Source: CAVVZJ01 sp963752755
GTDB lineage: Bacteria > Planctomycetota > Planctomycetia > Isosphaerales > Isosphaeraceae
DNA length: 64,000 nucleotides
NCBI GenBank assembly: GCA_963752755.1
Contig: CAVVZJ010000011.1
Coordinates: 620,001-684,000, forward strand
Direction: 5' to 3'
Shown here: positions 38,514 to 47,836 of the stretch, in pieces
How positions within the stretch are numbered: the first letter of the stretch is position 1
How the letters are laid out: each line of letters starts with the position of its first letter
Translations under genes and position numbers: made by a program
The notes under the pieces: generated by a model
What the model saw: the letters and a program-made list of their open reading frames with translations, nothing else
What the model was told of the DNA's origin: nothing
Databases searched by the model: none

Positions 38514-39452
38514 TCAGGCGGCCGGTGGCTGATCGGCGCTCTGGGTCGTCGCGACGGCGGGCTCCTTCTGATCGGTGGCCACCCGGCGGCGACCCGGGTG
38601 CAGGTCGCTCTCGCGGACGATTCGCAGGAACAGCTCTTCAAGTGTGGTCGTCGGGTGATCCACTGACATCAGGGAGCCGCCGTGCCGTGCCACCAGATCG
38701 CGAAGCTCGCCGAGAGCCGCCTCGGGAAGGTCGCGGACGCGGATCTGGGTGACGTCCTGGACTGTCAGCAGCTCGTTGACGCGGCCGATCTCCTTGAGTT
38801 CGCCACGGTGGAGGATCGCGATCCGATCGCAGATGTCCTGCATGTCGGCCAGCAGGTGTCCGGAGAGGACGATCGTCTTGCCCTGGGCCCTCAGGTCGCG
38901 GATCAACTCCTTGATCTCGGCGGTGCCGATCGGGTCGAGGCCGGAGGTCGGCTCGTCGAGAAGGATCAGCTCGGGCTCGTTGATGAGCGCCTGAGCCAGG
39001 CCAATCCGGCGTTGCATGCCCTTGGAGTACTCGCGGAGCTGCCGGTGCTTGGCCGCCGAGAGGCCGACCATGTCGATCAGGCGGCCGACCCGCCGTGTCC
39101 GCTCGCGGGCCGAGATCTTGAAGAGGCGACCGTAGAAGTGCAGCGTCTCCTCAGCGTTGAGGAACTTGTAGAGGTACGACTCCTCGGGCAGATAACCGAT
39201 CCGCTCGTTTTTCTCGACGTTGGTTGTCGGCTCGCCGAAGATCAGGGCGTCGCCCTCGGTCGGGAAGAGCAGGCCCAGCAGGAGCTTGATGGTGGTCGTC
39301 TTACCCGAGCCGTTCGGGCCCAGCAGGCCAAAGATCTCGCCCCGATGGACCTGGAGGTCCAACGCTTTGAGGGCCAGCACCTTGGGTCGGCCCCAGAAGT
39401 CGCGATAGACCTTCGTCAGGTTCCGGGTCTCGATGATGACGTCAGGACTCAT
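38514..39452 (-). CDS. ABC transporter ATP-binding protein (ABC-2/drug-export type)
   Basis: 312 residues from the ATG at 39452. Walker A is GPNGSGKT, the Q-loop region IGYLPEESYLY, signature YSKGMQRRIGLAQALI, Walker B LILLDEPTSGLDP, and the switch His is in VLSGHLLADM. The C-terminal ~90 residues form a regulatory tail ending in Gln/Ala/Pro-rich sequence, as in drug-type exporters. It energises the permease encoded next in the operon. Confidence 0.93.
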   Translation of the reverse strand: MSPDVIIETRNLTKVYRDFWGRPKVLALKALDLQVHRGEIFGLLGPNGSGKTTTIKLLLGLLFPTEGDALIFGEPTTNVEKNERIGYLPEESYLYKFLNAEETLHFYGRLFKISARERTRRVGRLIDMVGLSAAKHRQLREYSKGMQRRIGLAQALINEPELILLDEPTSGLDPIGTAEIKELIRDLRAQGKTIVLSGHLLADMQDICDRIAILHRGELKEIGRVNELLTVQDVTQIRVRDLPEAALGELRDLVARHGGSLMSVDHPTTTLEELFLRIVRESDLHPGRRRVATDQKEPAVATTQSADQPPAA

Positions 39453-39863
39453 CGTGGAGCGCCTTGTCTCGGGAAGGAGGGGGCCATCGGACCCGGACCG
39501 CCCACGGAGATCGGCAGCGCCGACGCGTCTCGGGTTGCGGTGCGGTCGTCCAGGGCCAGGGGGTCGACCAGTCTGACACGGATGGATGATTGAGAACAAG
39601 CTACGATGGAGCGATGATGTCGCCCCGGCATTAGGCCAGAAGCCGATTCCGGCGGGCCTGCCCCGGGCTACGACACTCCGGGCGGTTTGGTTCGCACCCT
39701 CCGGATTTTTTTTCAAGGCGAGACGACACCAGTAGCTGAGTATTGGGGTCCAGAACCGGGTCAGGTTGCAGCGGCAAGGCGAGAGGGTCCCTTGGGCGTG
39801 GACTCCGGCCACGCCCAAGGGACCTGGATTTTTGGCGGTTTCACGATCAACGCCTCGAACCAA
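39453..39863. other. Intergenic region with one strong hairpin
   Basis: 411 bases between two minus-strand genes; open frames lack motifs. The AT-richer patch at 39708-39718 (GATTTTTTTTC) may belong to the promoter of the ATPase gene. A perfect hairpin lies at 39786-39824. Confidence 0.4.
39786..39824 (-). terminator. Perfect 16-bp hairpin after the exported Gly/Pro-rich gene
   Basis: GGTCCCTTGGGCGTGG pairs with CCACGCCCAAGGGACC around the loop ACTCCGG. It begins 40 bases after the stop of the minus-strand gene at 39864. The T-run (39829-39833) lies on the plus-strand side, so on the minus strand the stem has an A-run before it and only a weak U-tract after it. Confidence 0.55.
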
Positions 39864-40340
39864 TCAAGGAATCAGCCCGCTGCCGCCCGCCGGCTGGGGC
39901 GGCGCCTCGACACGACCGGTGAACTGGGGAGGCTGGACGACGGGGTTAGCATTTCGGATGGTTTCTTCGTATGGGTCGTATGGTGTCCGGGCGAGTCCCG
40001 TCGGTGGACCGCCGGCCGGGTGGGCGCCACCACAACCGGAGAACGGAAGATATCGCTGGCCGCGCATGATGTAAGGATTGTAATAGGTGGGGAGGAAGGC
40101 CTGGGTCGCGGGGACGGCATAGACCCGACGGAAGAAGTAGTCGGACGTCCGATCGCCGCCGAGCGGGAGGGTCCGGCCGTAGTCGACCCAGCCGTAGCCG
40201 TCGGGGTTGCCGTTGGGGAAGCCCCAGCCGTACCCGGGGCCCGGCGGGGTGATGAAGCCACCGTGGTGGTGGTGGTCGAAGAGGCCCCCTGTCGAGGACG
40301 TCGCGAGGGCCAGTGCTAGCGAGCCGAGCGCAGCGATCAT
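39864..40340 (-). CDS. Exported Gly/Pro-rich small protein
   Basis: 158 residues from the ATG at 40340, preceded by AAGGAGG. A short signal-like N-terminus (MIAALGSLALALATSSTGG) is followed by a His run (DHHHHGG), then GPGYGWGFPNGNPDGYGWVD and PYIMRGQRYLPFSGCGGAHP, and a Pro-rich tail. No family known. It diverges from trpG. It may be a cell-surface protein like the one at 32757-33326. Confidence 0.65.
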   Translation of the reverse strand: MIAALGSLALALATSSTGGLFDHHHHGGFITPPGPGYGWGFPNGNPDGYGWVDYGRTLPLGGDRTSDYFFRRVYAVPATQAFLPTYYNPYIMRGQRYLPFSGCGGAHPAGGPPTGLARTPYDPYEETIRNANPVVQPPQFTGRVEAPPQPAGGSGLIP

Positions 40341-40419
40341 GGTCAACCTCCTTGTCGGGAATTGAGCGGCGCACGGAATCCACCGCGTACCGTCCTTCGA
40401 CAAGGTAGTCTATCCGCGC

Positions 40420-40448
40420 CCGCGGCCGAGGCCGGGAATCGGCCGCGG
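40420..40448. promoter_or_regulatory. Perfect 10-bp inverted repeat in the divergent trpG promoter region
   Basis: CCGCGGCCGA pairs with TCGGCCGCGG around a 9-base spacer, between the starts of the exported-protein gene (40340) and trpG (40567). It could be an operator or a leader hairpin. GC bias makes chance formation possible. Confidence 0.3.
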
Positions 40449-40566
40449 ATTGACTTCCGATTCTTCGGCGAAACCGTTACGATCGCCAGGGGCGTCGCCG
40501 ACGTAGCGACGAACCAGACTCCGAACCTCCCCCCAGGCCTGCCGAGCCCGCCGACCGGGACCCCTC

Positions 40567-41136
<570 letters not shown>

Positions 41137-41156
41137 GCCGCAGGGAGGAATCGGGG

Positions 41157-42443
41157 ATGCTAACCGTCGCCGAAGCCTTGCGTCGGGTCCTGGATGCAGC
41201 GTGGCCCCTGCCCCCCTGCCGGTCCCGGTCCCTCATCGAGGCCCTCGGGGCGACCCTCTACAATGACGTGCCTGCCGACCGCGACTCGCCGCCCTTCGAC
41301 AAGGCGCTCGTCGATGGTTTCGCCCTGCGATCGTCCGACCTCGCCGAGCCGGGGCCAGTCCGCCTCCTGGTGGTGGACGAGATCACCGCTGGCCGGATCG
41401 CCGATCGTGCGCTCGGACCCGGCGAATGCGCCTCGATCATGACCGGCGCCCCCCTGCCCTCCGGGGCCGATGCGGTCATCATGCATGAAGTTGTTGAGCG
41501 ACCAGCCGTCGGTGCAATCGTGGTCCAAGGGCCAGTGGCAACGGGAACCAACCGGCTCGAACGAGGCCGCGAGATGCGGGCCGGCGAGGTGATCCTCCGC
41601 GCGGGTGAAACCATCAACGCCGCACAGCTCGGCGTGCTGGCGACGGTGGGTCGGGTCGAAGTGGACGTTTTTCAACGCCCGCGCGTCGCGATCCTCCCGA
41701 CCGGCGACGAGCTGGTCCGCTCCGACCAGGAGCCGGGCCCCGGGCAGATCCGCAACTCGAACGCTTCCACCCTTGGCGCCTTGATCCGATCGGCCGGCTA
41801 CGAGTGTCGCGAGTTCCCGATCGCCCGCGATCATCCGGATGCCTTGCGGCGAAGCCTGATGTCGATCTTCGGCTGCCACGAATCCGACGGTAACCGCTTC
41901 GCCGGATTCCAGCCCCAGGCACTTCTCGTCTGCGGCGGAGTGTCGGCGGGCAAGCTTGACCTCGTGCCCGCGGCTCTGGAGGACTTCGGAGTCCGGCCGA
42001 TCTTTCACAAGGTCCGGGTTCGGCCCGGCAAACCGCTCTGGTTCGGTGTCGGCCCGCCGACCGAGGAACCGTGGCCGCCGCCGCTCGTCTTCGGTCTGCC
42101 GGGCAACCCGGTCAGCGGGTTGGTCAGCACCTTGTTGTTCGTCCTCCCGGCCCTGGCGGCGATGTCAGGCCGACCGGCGGAAGGTCCGCGGATGGAACGC
42201 TGGCCGCTCGCCACGCCCTTCCGCCACCGCGGCGACCGTGAAACCTACCACCCGGCCCGGATCGTGGGTGAGCCTGGTTCGCGGCGGGTCGAACCCCTGC
42301 CTTGGGCCGGTTCTCCCGACCTGCTCACTGTCGCCCGCGCCGACGGCTTCGTCGCCGTTCCAGCCGGTGACCGAGACTACGAATCGGGCGAACCGGTCGC
42401 GTTCCTCCCGCTCCTTCCCCCGTCCCGATCCTCTTGCCCTTGA
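41157..42443 (+). CDS. moeA: Molybdopterin molybdenumtransferase
   Basis: 428 residues from the ATG at 41157 with GGGAGGAA upstream. MoeA motifs in order: DSPPFDKALVDGFALRSSD, GECASIMTGAPLPSGADAVI, AILPTGDELV, GPGQIRNSNASTLGALI, LLVCGGVSAGKLDLVPAAL, KVRVRPGKPLWFG and FGLPGNPVSGLVSTLLFVLP. It inserts molybdate into adenylylated molybdopterin. It is probably cotranscribed with trpG. No other molybdenum cofactor gene is near. Confidence 0.95.
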   Translation: MLTVAEALRRVLDAAWPLPPCRSRSLIEALGATLYNDVPADRDSPPFDKALVDGFALRSSDLAEPGPVRLLVVDEITAGRIADRALGPGECASIMTGAPLPSGADAVIMHEVVERPAVGAIVVQGPVATGTNRLERGREMRAGEVILRAGETINAAQLGVLATVGRVEVDVFQRPRVAILPTGDELVRSDQEPGPGQIRNSNASTLGALIRSAGYECREFPIARDHPDALRRSLMSIFGCHESDGNRFAGFQPQALLVCGGVSAGKLDLVPAALEDFGVRPIFHKVRVRPGKPLWFGVGPPTEEPWPPPLVFGLPGNPVSGLVSTLLFVLPALAAMSGRPAEGPRMERWPLATPFRHRGDRETYHPARIVGEPGSRRVEPLPWAGSPDLLTVARADGFVAVPAGDRDYESGEPVAFLPLLPPSRSSCP

Positions 42444-42564
42444 TTCCCGACACCAACGCCGCGTACAAACCTCCGCGGCTCCGCGTTCCAACGGATCGGA
42501 CCCGTTTCGACGTAGGAATTCGTGGAACCCGTCGGCAACGATCCCTTCATCCCCGGAACGTGCG

Positions 42565-44346
42565 ATGAGCCGCCCCACCGCGACCGCGGAGCCAGACCCG
42601 TCTCCCGAGCCGATCCTGCCGCCGATCCCCGCGCGCGCTCATCCGGCCGTACCGTCGGTCGCCTCGGGCTTACTCCTTTTCTTCGCCTATCCGCCGGCTG
42701 ATCGGGGCTATCTTGCCTGGTTTGCCCTCGTGCCGCTCTTGACCCTCGTGCGGAGCGAAAAACCGCGATGGTCTCTGTATCTCGGCGCCTGGCTCGGTGG
42801 TTTGGCGTTCTGGCTGCTCTCGGTCATCTGGATCTGGGAACTGCACCCGAGCGCCTGGGTCGCCTGGCTGACGCTCGCAATCTACCAGTCGATCTACTGG
42901 CCCCTCTTCCTGCTCCTGGCCCGCATGATGGTCCGTCGGCACCGGCTTCCCTTGATGCTCGGTGCACCGATCGCCTGGATCGGCCTGGAATACATCCAGG
43001 CGTTCGCTTTCAGTGGTTTCCCCTGGTACTACCTGGCGCATTCGCAGTATCGCTTTCTCACCGTCATCCAGATCAGCGACGTCCTCGGCGCCTGGGGGGT
43101 CAGCTTCCTGGTCGTCCTGGCGAACGCCTGGCTCGCCGATCTCCTCACGAAGCCGATCCTCAACCCGACGTCGAGCGGGACGAGGTTGGCAAGTCCCCTG
43201 TTGATTCGCACCGTCTTCCTCGCGTTGGCGTTGACGACGACGATCGCTTACGGGGCCTATCGGCTCACCACGTCCCGGATGACCGACGGCCCGGTCGTTG
43301 GTCTCCTGCAATCGAACATTCAGCAGGAGATGAAGTCCCAGGCTGACCCCAGCGAGATCCTGGCGATCTACCAGGGTCTTATTGGAGAGGCTCTCAAACA
43401 GGCTCGATCGGAAAAGACATCACTCGACCTGATCGTCTGGCCCGAGACGTCGTTTCCGCAAGGATATGTCTGGGTCGATCCGAAGCTCGGGCTGACCGAG
43501 ATCGACCGGCTCGGGAAGTCGATCTTCGCCGAGACCCGCGCCCGCGACTGGCTCGCCAAGCGGGACGACGTCGTCGGCCACCTTTCCGAATGGTCACGCC
43601 TGGCCGGTTCGCCACTGCTCGTCGGCTCCCTGCTCTATGACATCCAGAGGCCCCGGGGCAACCGCTACAACGCCGCGATCCTGATCGATCCGGAGGCTGG
43701 CGAGGGGGCAATCTACCGGAAGATCCACCTCGTGCCGTTCGGCGAGTTTGTCCCCTTGATCGACATCTTCCCCTGGATCAGCCGCCTGACCCCCTACGAG
43801 AACCAGGCGCTCCCGACCCTGGCCGGCGGGCCGGGACCGGTCTGGATCGACAACCGGGGTTTCCGCTATGCCACGGCGATCTGCTTCGAGGACACCGTGC
43901 CTCACCTCGTTCGCCGCTTCTTTGCCGAGTCGCCCGACGGTCGCTCGCCCGACGTCCTGGTGAACATCTCCAACGACGGCTGGTTCCGCGGCTCGGCCGA
44001 GCACGATATCCACCTCGCCATCGGCGTCTTCCGGGCAGTCGAGCATCGTGTGCCCCTGGTCCGGGCCGTCAACGCCGGGATCTCCGCGGTCATCGACGGT
44101 AACGGACGCATTCTCCGCCGGTTGCCGAAGCTCTCGGCTGGCGTGCTCGTCGATCGCGTGCCGCTCGACCCTCGAACGACACTTTACTCGCGGCTTGGCG
44201 ACTGGCTGGGCCAGGGTTGCTTCGCGGTCAGCCTCGGTCTGATCATCCTTGGCTGGACAGGATTCCCCCACCCGCGACGCCAGCCCGTTACCGGATCGGA
44301 AAACCCCTCGACTTCCTCGCTTGCCCAGGGCCCCAGCGTGGGGTAG
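42565..44346 (+). CDS. lnt: Apolipoprotein N-acyltransferase
   Basis: 593 residues from the ATG at 42565; the frame is open far upstream inside moeA, but that part is a shadow. About seven membrane helices (residues 30-235) precede a nitrilase-fold domain. The catalytic triad is Glu294 (VWPETSFP), Lys386 (IYRKIHLVPFGEFVP) and Cys440 (ATAICFEDTVP). VNISNDGWF and VRAVNAGISAVID are typical. A last helix lies near 560. It adds the third acyl chain to lipoproteins. It is slightly longer than the ~510-residue E. coli enzyme. Confidence 0.94.
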   Translation: MSRPTATAEPDPSPEPILPPIPARAHPAVPSVASGLLLFFAYPPADRGYLAWFALVPLLTLVRSEKPRWSLYLGAWLGGLAFWLLSVIWIWELHPSAWVAWLTLAIYQSIYWPLFLLLARMMVRRHRLPLMLGAPIAWIGLEYIQAFAFSGFPWYYLAHSQYRFLTVIQISDVLGAWGVSFLVVLANAWLADLLTKPILNPTSSGTRLASPLLIRTVFLALALTTTIAYGAYRLTTSRMTDGPVVGLLQSNIQQEMKSQADPSEILAIYQGLIGEALKQARSEKTSLDLIVWPETSFPQGYVWVDPKLGLTEIDRLGKSIFAETRARDWLAKRDDVVGHLSEWSRLAGSPLLVGSLLYDIQRPRGNRYNAAILIDPEAGEGAIYRKIHLVPFGEFVPLIDIFPWISRLTPYENQALPTLAGGPGPVWIDNRGFRYATAICFEDTVPHLVRRFFAESPDGRSPDVLVNISNDGWFRGSAEHDIHLAIGVFRAVEHRVPLVRAVNAGISAVIDGNGRILRRLPKLSAGVLVDRVPLDPRTTLYSRLGDWLGQGCFAVSLGLIILGWTGFPHPRRQPVTGSENPSTSSLAQGPSVG

Positions 44347-44625
44347 ATTTAGAGCGAACCCGGCGGCCCGGCCGGATCAGAGTGAACCTTCGGGGGGCAC
44401 TCCCGGTTCAGCAATTCCGAAATGGGCCGCTTGCGGGAAGCCGTCTTCCTCCTCTAGGATTGTTCATATCGCCCCTGACCGGAGGTTCGTCCTCCGGCCC
44501 GTTTACGGGTGATGGCAACTCTGACCACGGTCCTGGCGCTCCCAGCCGTTCCCAAAACCCGCGATCCGACGACCGACCGGGGGCGGGCCTCCGACCGTCT
44601 TTCGCCGATAAGGTAAGGTGGGACC

Positions 44626-45483
44626 ATGACGTTCGTCGGCAAGATCCTCGTCATCGTGATCATGGTCTTCGCCCTGCTCTTCCTCGGCTTCTCCACGGTG
44701 GTCTTCACCACCGCGAAGAACTGGAAGCAGGAGACCGAAGCCCTCCAGAAGCAACTGACCGACGTCCGCAGCGAGCTCCAGCGCAAGCAAGCCGAACTGG
44801 GCGACGCCAACAACCAGCTCACGGCCGAGCGGAAGTCCGCCCAGGCCGCCGCCGATCAGCTCAATCAGAACATCGAGACTCTCAAGGCCGACATCGCCCG
44901 CCGCACGGACGAGTTGACCAAGCAGCGCACCGCCGTCGAAACGGCGCAGGAGAACGTCCGCACCGCCCAGGACCAGGCCGAAGCCTACTTCGAGCAGACC
45001 AAGACTCTCCGGACCCGACTGGCCGAGGTCGAGAAGCAGGCCAACGACTTCAAGCTCCAGCAAACCGAGCTGAACGAGCAAATCCGCATCCTCCAGCGCG
45101 AGCTTGAGGTCGCCAAGAACAACAATGAACAGCTCCGCGAGACGGTCGTCCTCTACACCAACGTGATCTCGCAGAACGGGCTCGACCCCAACCCGGAGAG
45201 ATACAAGGCTCTCCAGTTGCCGCCCGATGTGGACGGCGAGATCACCCGGGTGGACGATCAGAACCGTCGGTTTGAGATCAGTATCGGCGAGGACGACGGC
45301 ATCGTCCCCGGCCACGAACTCTTCGTCTATCGCTTCTCACCCCGGCCCGAGTTCCTCGGGCGCGTCAAGGTGCAGACCGTCGAGGAAGACAAGGCCGTCG
45401 TGACCATCGTGGGCAGCACCCCACTGGGCAAGAAAATCCGGGAGGGCGACATTGTCTCGACAAAAATCCGGCCGCGGAGCTAG
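44626..45483 (+). CDS. Membrane-anchored coiled-coil protein
   Basis: 285 residues. One helix at 5-28 (GKILVIVIMVFALLFLGFST) is followed by a long coiled coil of about 150 residues (31-185, heptads such as LQKQLTDVRSELQRKQAELG). A C-terminal beta-rich domain (GEITRVDDQNRRFEISIGED, GIVPGHELFVYRF, LGRVKVQTVEEDKAVVTIVG) suggests a small barrel. The small membrane protein gene starts inside its end. The pair may form an envelope complex; function unknown. Confidence 0.75.
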   Translation: MTFVGKILVIVIMVFALLFLGFSTVVFTTAKNWKQETEALQKQLTDVRSELQRKQAELGDANNQLTAERKSAQAAADQLNQNIETLKADIARRTDELTKQRTAVETAQENVRTAQDQAEAYFEQTKTLRTRLAEVEKQANDFKLQQTELNEQIRILQRELEVAKNNNEQLRETVVLYTNVISQNGLDPNPERYKALQLPPDVDGEITRVDDQNRRFEISIGEDDGIVPGHELFVYRFSPRPEFLGRVKVQTVEEDKAVVTIVGSTPLGKKIREGDIVSTKIRPRS

Positions 45484-45748
45484 TCCCACGCCCCGCGCCG
45501 CCCGCTCCTCTGCGGGTGCCGCGGCGGCCCGCCCCGCTCGCGGCGTTTACGTCCAGCAGCCCAAGAGCGACATCTACGTGCTGCTCCTGAGCATCGCCCT
45601 CGGCGCCATCCTGCTCGGAAGCCTGCTCCTGCTCCTGGTCTGGGGCCGCTATGACTACAAGACCAAGCCTGCTGCCGTCAACGTCCCAAGTCGTGGTTCC
45701 CTGGCCTCGGCCGCGCCCGCAGAAATCCTGAACAAAATTTTCTGCTGA
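45452..45748 (+). CDS. Small single-pass membrane protein overlapping the coiled-coil gene
   Basis: 98 residues from a TTG at 45452, with GGGAGGG at 45440-45446, overlapping the preceding gene by 32 bases. A basic N-terminus (MSRQKSGRGASPTPRAARSS) precedes one helix at about 42-63 (VLLLSIALGAILLGSLLLLL). A short tail follows. The overlap implies translational coupling and a shared role with the coiled-coil protein. No family known. Confidence 0.65.
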   Translation: MSRQKSGRGASPTPRAARSSAGAAAARPARGVYVQQPKSDIYVLLLSIALGAILLGSLLLLLVWGRYDYKTKPAAVNVPSRGSLASAAPAEILNKIFC

Positions 45749-46028
45749 GCGCTTGTATAGTAACTCGCCCCTCGTTACAATCCTACCATCCGATCGAACT
45801 CGTGAAATCGTTTCCGGGTCGGTCGGATGGTGGCGTGTCACTGGATCGGCAAGACCGGCCGACGAGTTCCCACCCTCAATCGAGACAACCGCTGGGGTTG
45901 TCCTGGGGTGGAATTCCGCGACATGTCATCCTGCACCCGGTGTCTGACTGAAACGAGGGCGGCAGACGGTGCGACCCCTTCCAACGCGTCGCAACCAACT
46001 CTGCCGGGTCCTCCGGGGGGCGAGACCC

Positions 46029-46748
46029 ATGACGAAGTATCCTGACCTTTTCGCGGCCCTCGCCGCGCCCTTCGATGCTCACGAGGTGAAGCTCCGATCG
46101 GCCCCAGGTGGCCGACAGCTCCACTACATCACGGCTCGCACCGCGATGAACCGGCTGGACAATGTGCTCGGACCCGAGAACTGGTGGGACGAGTATGTGC
46201 CGCTGGAGCATTCGGTCGTCTGCCGCCTGACATTCCGCTTGCCCGACGGCTCGACCATCACCAAGTGCGATGCTGGCGGCTACGCCGGCATGGCCGACCA
46301 GGGCGACGATGACAAGTCCGGCTTCTCCGACGCCTTCAAGCGAGCCGCTGCCAAGTTCGGTGTCGCCCGCTACCTCTACCGCGACGGTGTTCCCCAGTTC
46401 GTCCGCGATCGCGAAGGGACCATCGAGCCACCGCCCGAGCCCGCTGTGGCGAATTCCATCAGCCCCTCCACCACGAACGCGAACGGTCCTTCCGCTCCCG
46501 CTCGTTCCCGAGACTCCGCCCCCCGGACCGGCAAAGCCCTCTTCGCATGGACCAAGGATCAAGAGCAGCGCCACCAGGTCGGCCTGCTGAAGTATCTCAA
46601 TAACTGGGGCAAGCTCCAGGAATACCCTTCCCGGATGATCGACTGGGACGCCGAGCAGGTTGCTCTCGCCTACGCCGAGGCCATCCGAAAGCTCCAGGCA
46701 ATCCAGCCGGACCGGGACGCCGCTTACGAAGAAGCCCTCTCGAATTGA
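46029..46748 (+). CDS. Rad52/Rad22-like recombination protein
   Basis: 239 residues from the ATG at 46029. The N-terminal part (APFDAHEVKLRSAPGGRQLH, YITARTAMNRLDNVLGPENW, ADQGDDDKSGFSDAFKRAAA, KFGVARYLYRDGV) is the Rad52/Rad22 DNA-binding and annealing fold, usual in eukaryotes and phages. A Ser/Pro linker (about 145-170) leads to a C-terminal region like those in phage proteins (WTKDQEQRHQVGLLKYLNNW). It probably anneals single strands. No phage genes adjoin. A strong terminator follows. Confidence 0.85.
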   Translation: MTKYPDLFAALAAPFDAHEVKLRSAPGGRQLHYITARTAMNRLDNVLGPENWWDEYVPLEHSVVCRLTFRLPDGSTITKCDAGGYAGMADQGDDDKSGFSDAFKRAAAKFGVARYLYRDGVPQFVRDREGTIEPPPEPAVANSISPSTTNANGPSAPARSRDSAPRTGKALFAWTKDQEQRHQVGLLKYLNNWGKLQEYPSRMIDWDAEQVALAYAEAIRKLQAIQPDRDAAYEEALSN

Positions 46749-46779
46749 TCCCCTCAAGGCCTTCTGCGAGCCAGATCGA

Positions 46780-46815
46780 CCCCGAGCGTTGCCTTGCGAC
46801 CTCGGGGTTTTCTTT
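46780..46815 (+). terminator. Rho-independent terminator after the Rad52-like gene
   Basis: CCCCGAG (46780-46786) pairs with CTCGGGG (46801-46807), followed directly by TTTTCTTTT. The stem starts 32 bases after the stop at 46748. Confidence 0.88.
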
Positions 46816-47014
46816 TGATCATCAGAAGTTTCCTCAGCACACGTCGCGTTCTTCTGCGACGAGGTGGTGGCCATCGTGTCGGGACTGTTCACCAGCAAGA
46901 GAACGTGGAAGCCATGGCACTTCCTCGCCATGGCTTCTCCCGAGAGCTCGTCAAGCCCGGCTGGCCGTTCCGGAGGCGCCAGATTCGCAGAAGGTTGCTC
47001 CAGCAAGAGGAGGT

Positions 47015-47659
47015 TCAATCCCCTCTCGACAAGCACCTCTCCGGACGGACCTTTCTCGCGGCCATGAGCAAGAACACGCCACCGACCCCGAGGAGGACGA
47101 TGGAGGTCGGTTCAGGGACCGCGCTGATGGTCACGAGGCCATCGATCCGAGGGTCGTCAGCCCCGTTCGTTGGTGCGGGATTTAGCATCACCGTCCCTTC
47201 ATCCAGAGCCGTTGTCAGGTTTGATCCCTGCGCCAGGATATTAATTGGACTTGGCCCTTTCGGGGCCGTGGTGAGGGCCGTGAGATCGAAGAGCAAGACC
47301 GAGGCCGTCGTGTTGGACGCGAGCGTCAGGGGACTCGAGCCGGACTGGGTGGTGGAAATCTCGCCGGGCACCTGGAGATTAAATGTCCCGTTGAACCCGG
47401 ACCCACCGCCGGTTAGTGTACCCGCCCGTGCATTCGAGACTGTGAATACATTCGTATCATAACCGATCGCGATGTCCACCGAAAGAAAGGAAACCTCGGC
47501 AGACTCGGCGATCAGATCGACGGCCACGGTCACCGTCTGGCCGGGCGCGACGGTGTAGTCCGTCGGGATGCTGAGATACCCAGCCGGACTGAATTGCGGC
47601 GAGGCCAGCAGCATGAGAAAAGCCAGTGCGCCACCTGCGCGTCCGAAGTGAATCGACAT
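47015..47659 (-). CDS. Exported PEP-CTERM protein with cohesin-like domain
   Basis: 214 residues. A signal peptide (ALAFLMLLASPQFSPAG) lies at about 10-27. A beta-rich domain at about 35-175 (YTVAPGQTVTVAVDLIAESA, FLSVDIAIGYDTNVF) has the beginning and spacing of a cohesin domain. The C-terminus is a PEP-CTERM sorting signal (VPEPTSIVLLGVGGVFLLMA then ARKVR). Its LNPAPTNGADDPRIDG segment matches the end of the large neighbour at 47837. The exosortase is not in the window. Confidence 0.85.
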   Translation of the reverse strand: MSIHFGRAGGALAFLMLLASPQFSPAGYLSIPTDYTVAPGQTVTVAVDLIAESAEVSFLSVDIAIGYDTNVFTVSNARAGTLTGGGSGFNGTFNLQVPGEISTTQSGSSPLTLASNTTASVLLFDLTALTTAPKGPSPINILAQGSNLTTALDEGTVMLNPAPTNGADDPRIDGLVTISAVPEPTSIVLLGVGGVFLLMAARKVRPERCLSRGD

Positions 47660-47836
47660 GCCGATCGCTACAAATCATGATCGTCTCCGATAATGGCAGG
47701 ATCACGTTTCCAGTCCCACTCCCTCCGCAGCCATTCGCGGACGGAGCGACGATTTGCGATGCGAGTCACCGACTTCCGCGAAGAGCCGCCCTGAGACTGG
47801 CTCTCCACACCGAACAAGATGCACAAAGTCGGGAGT

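Noticed and set aside
41956..42564. 203 extra N-terminal codons on lnt
   Set aside because: They overlap moeA in another frame and have shadow composition. The family N-terminus fits the ATG at 42565.
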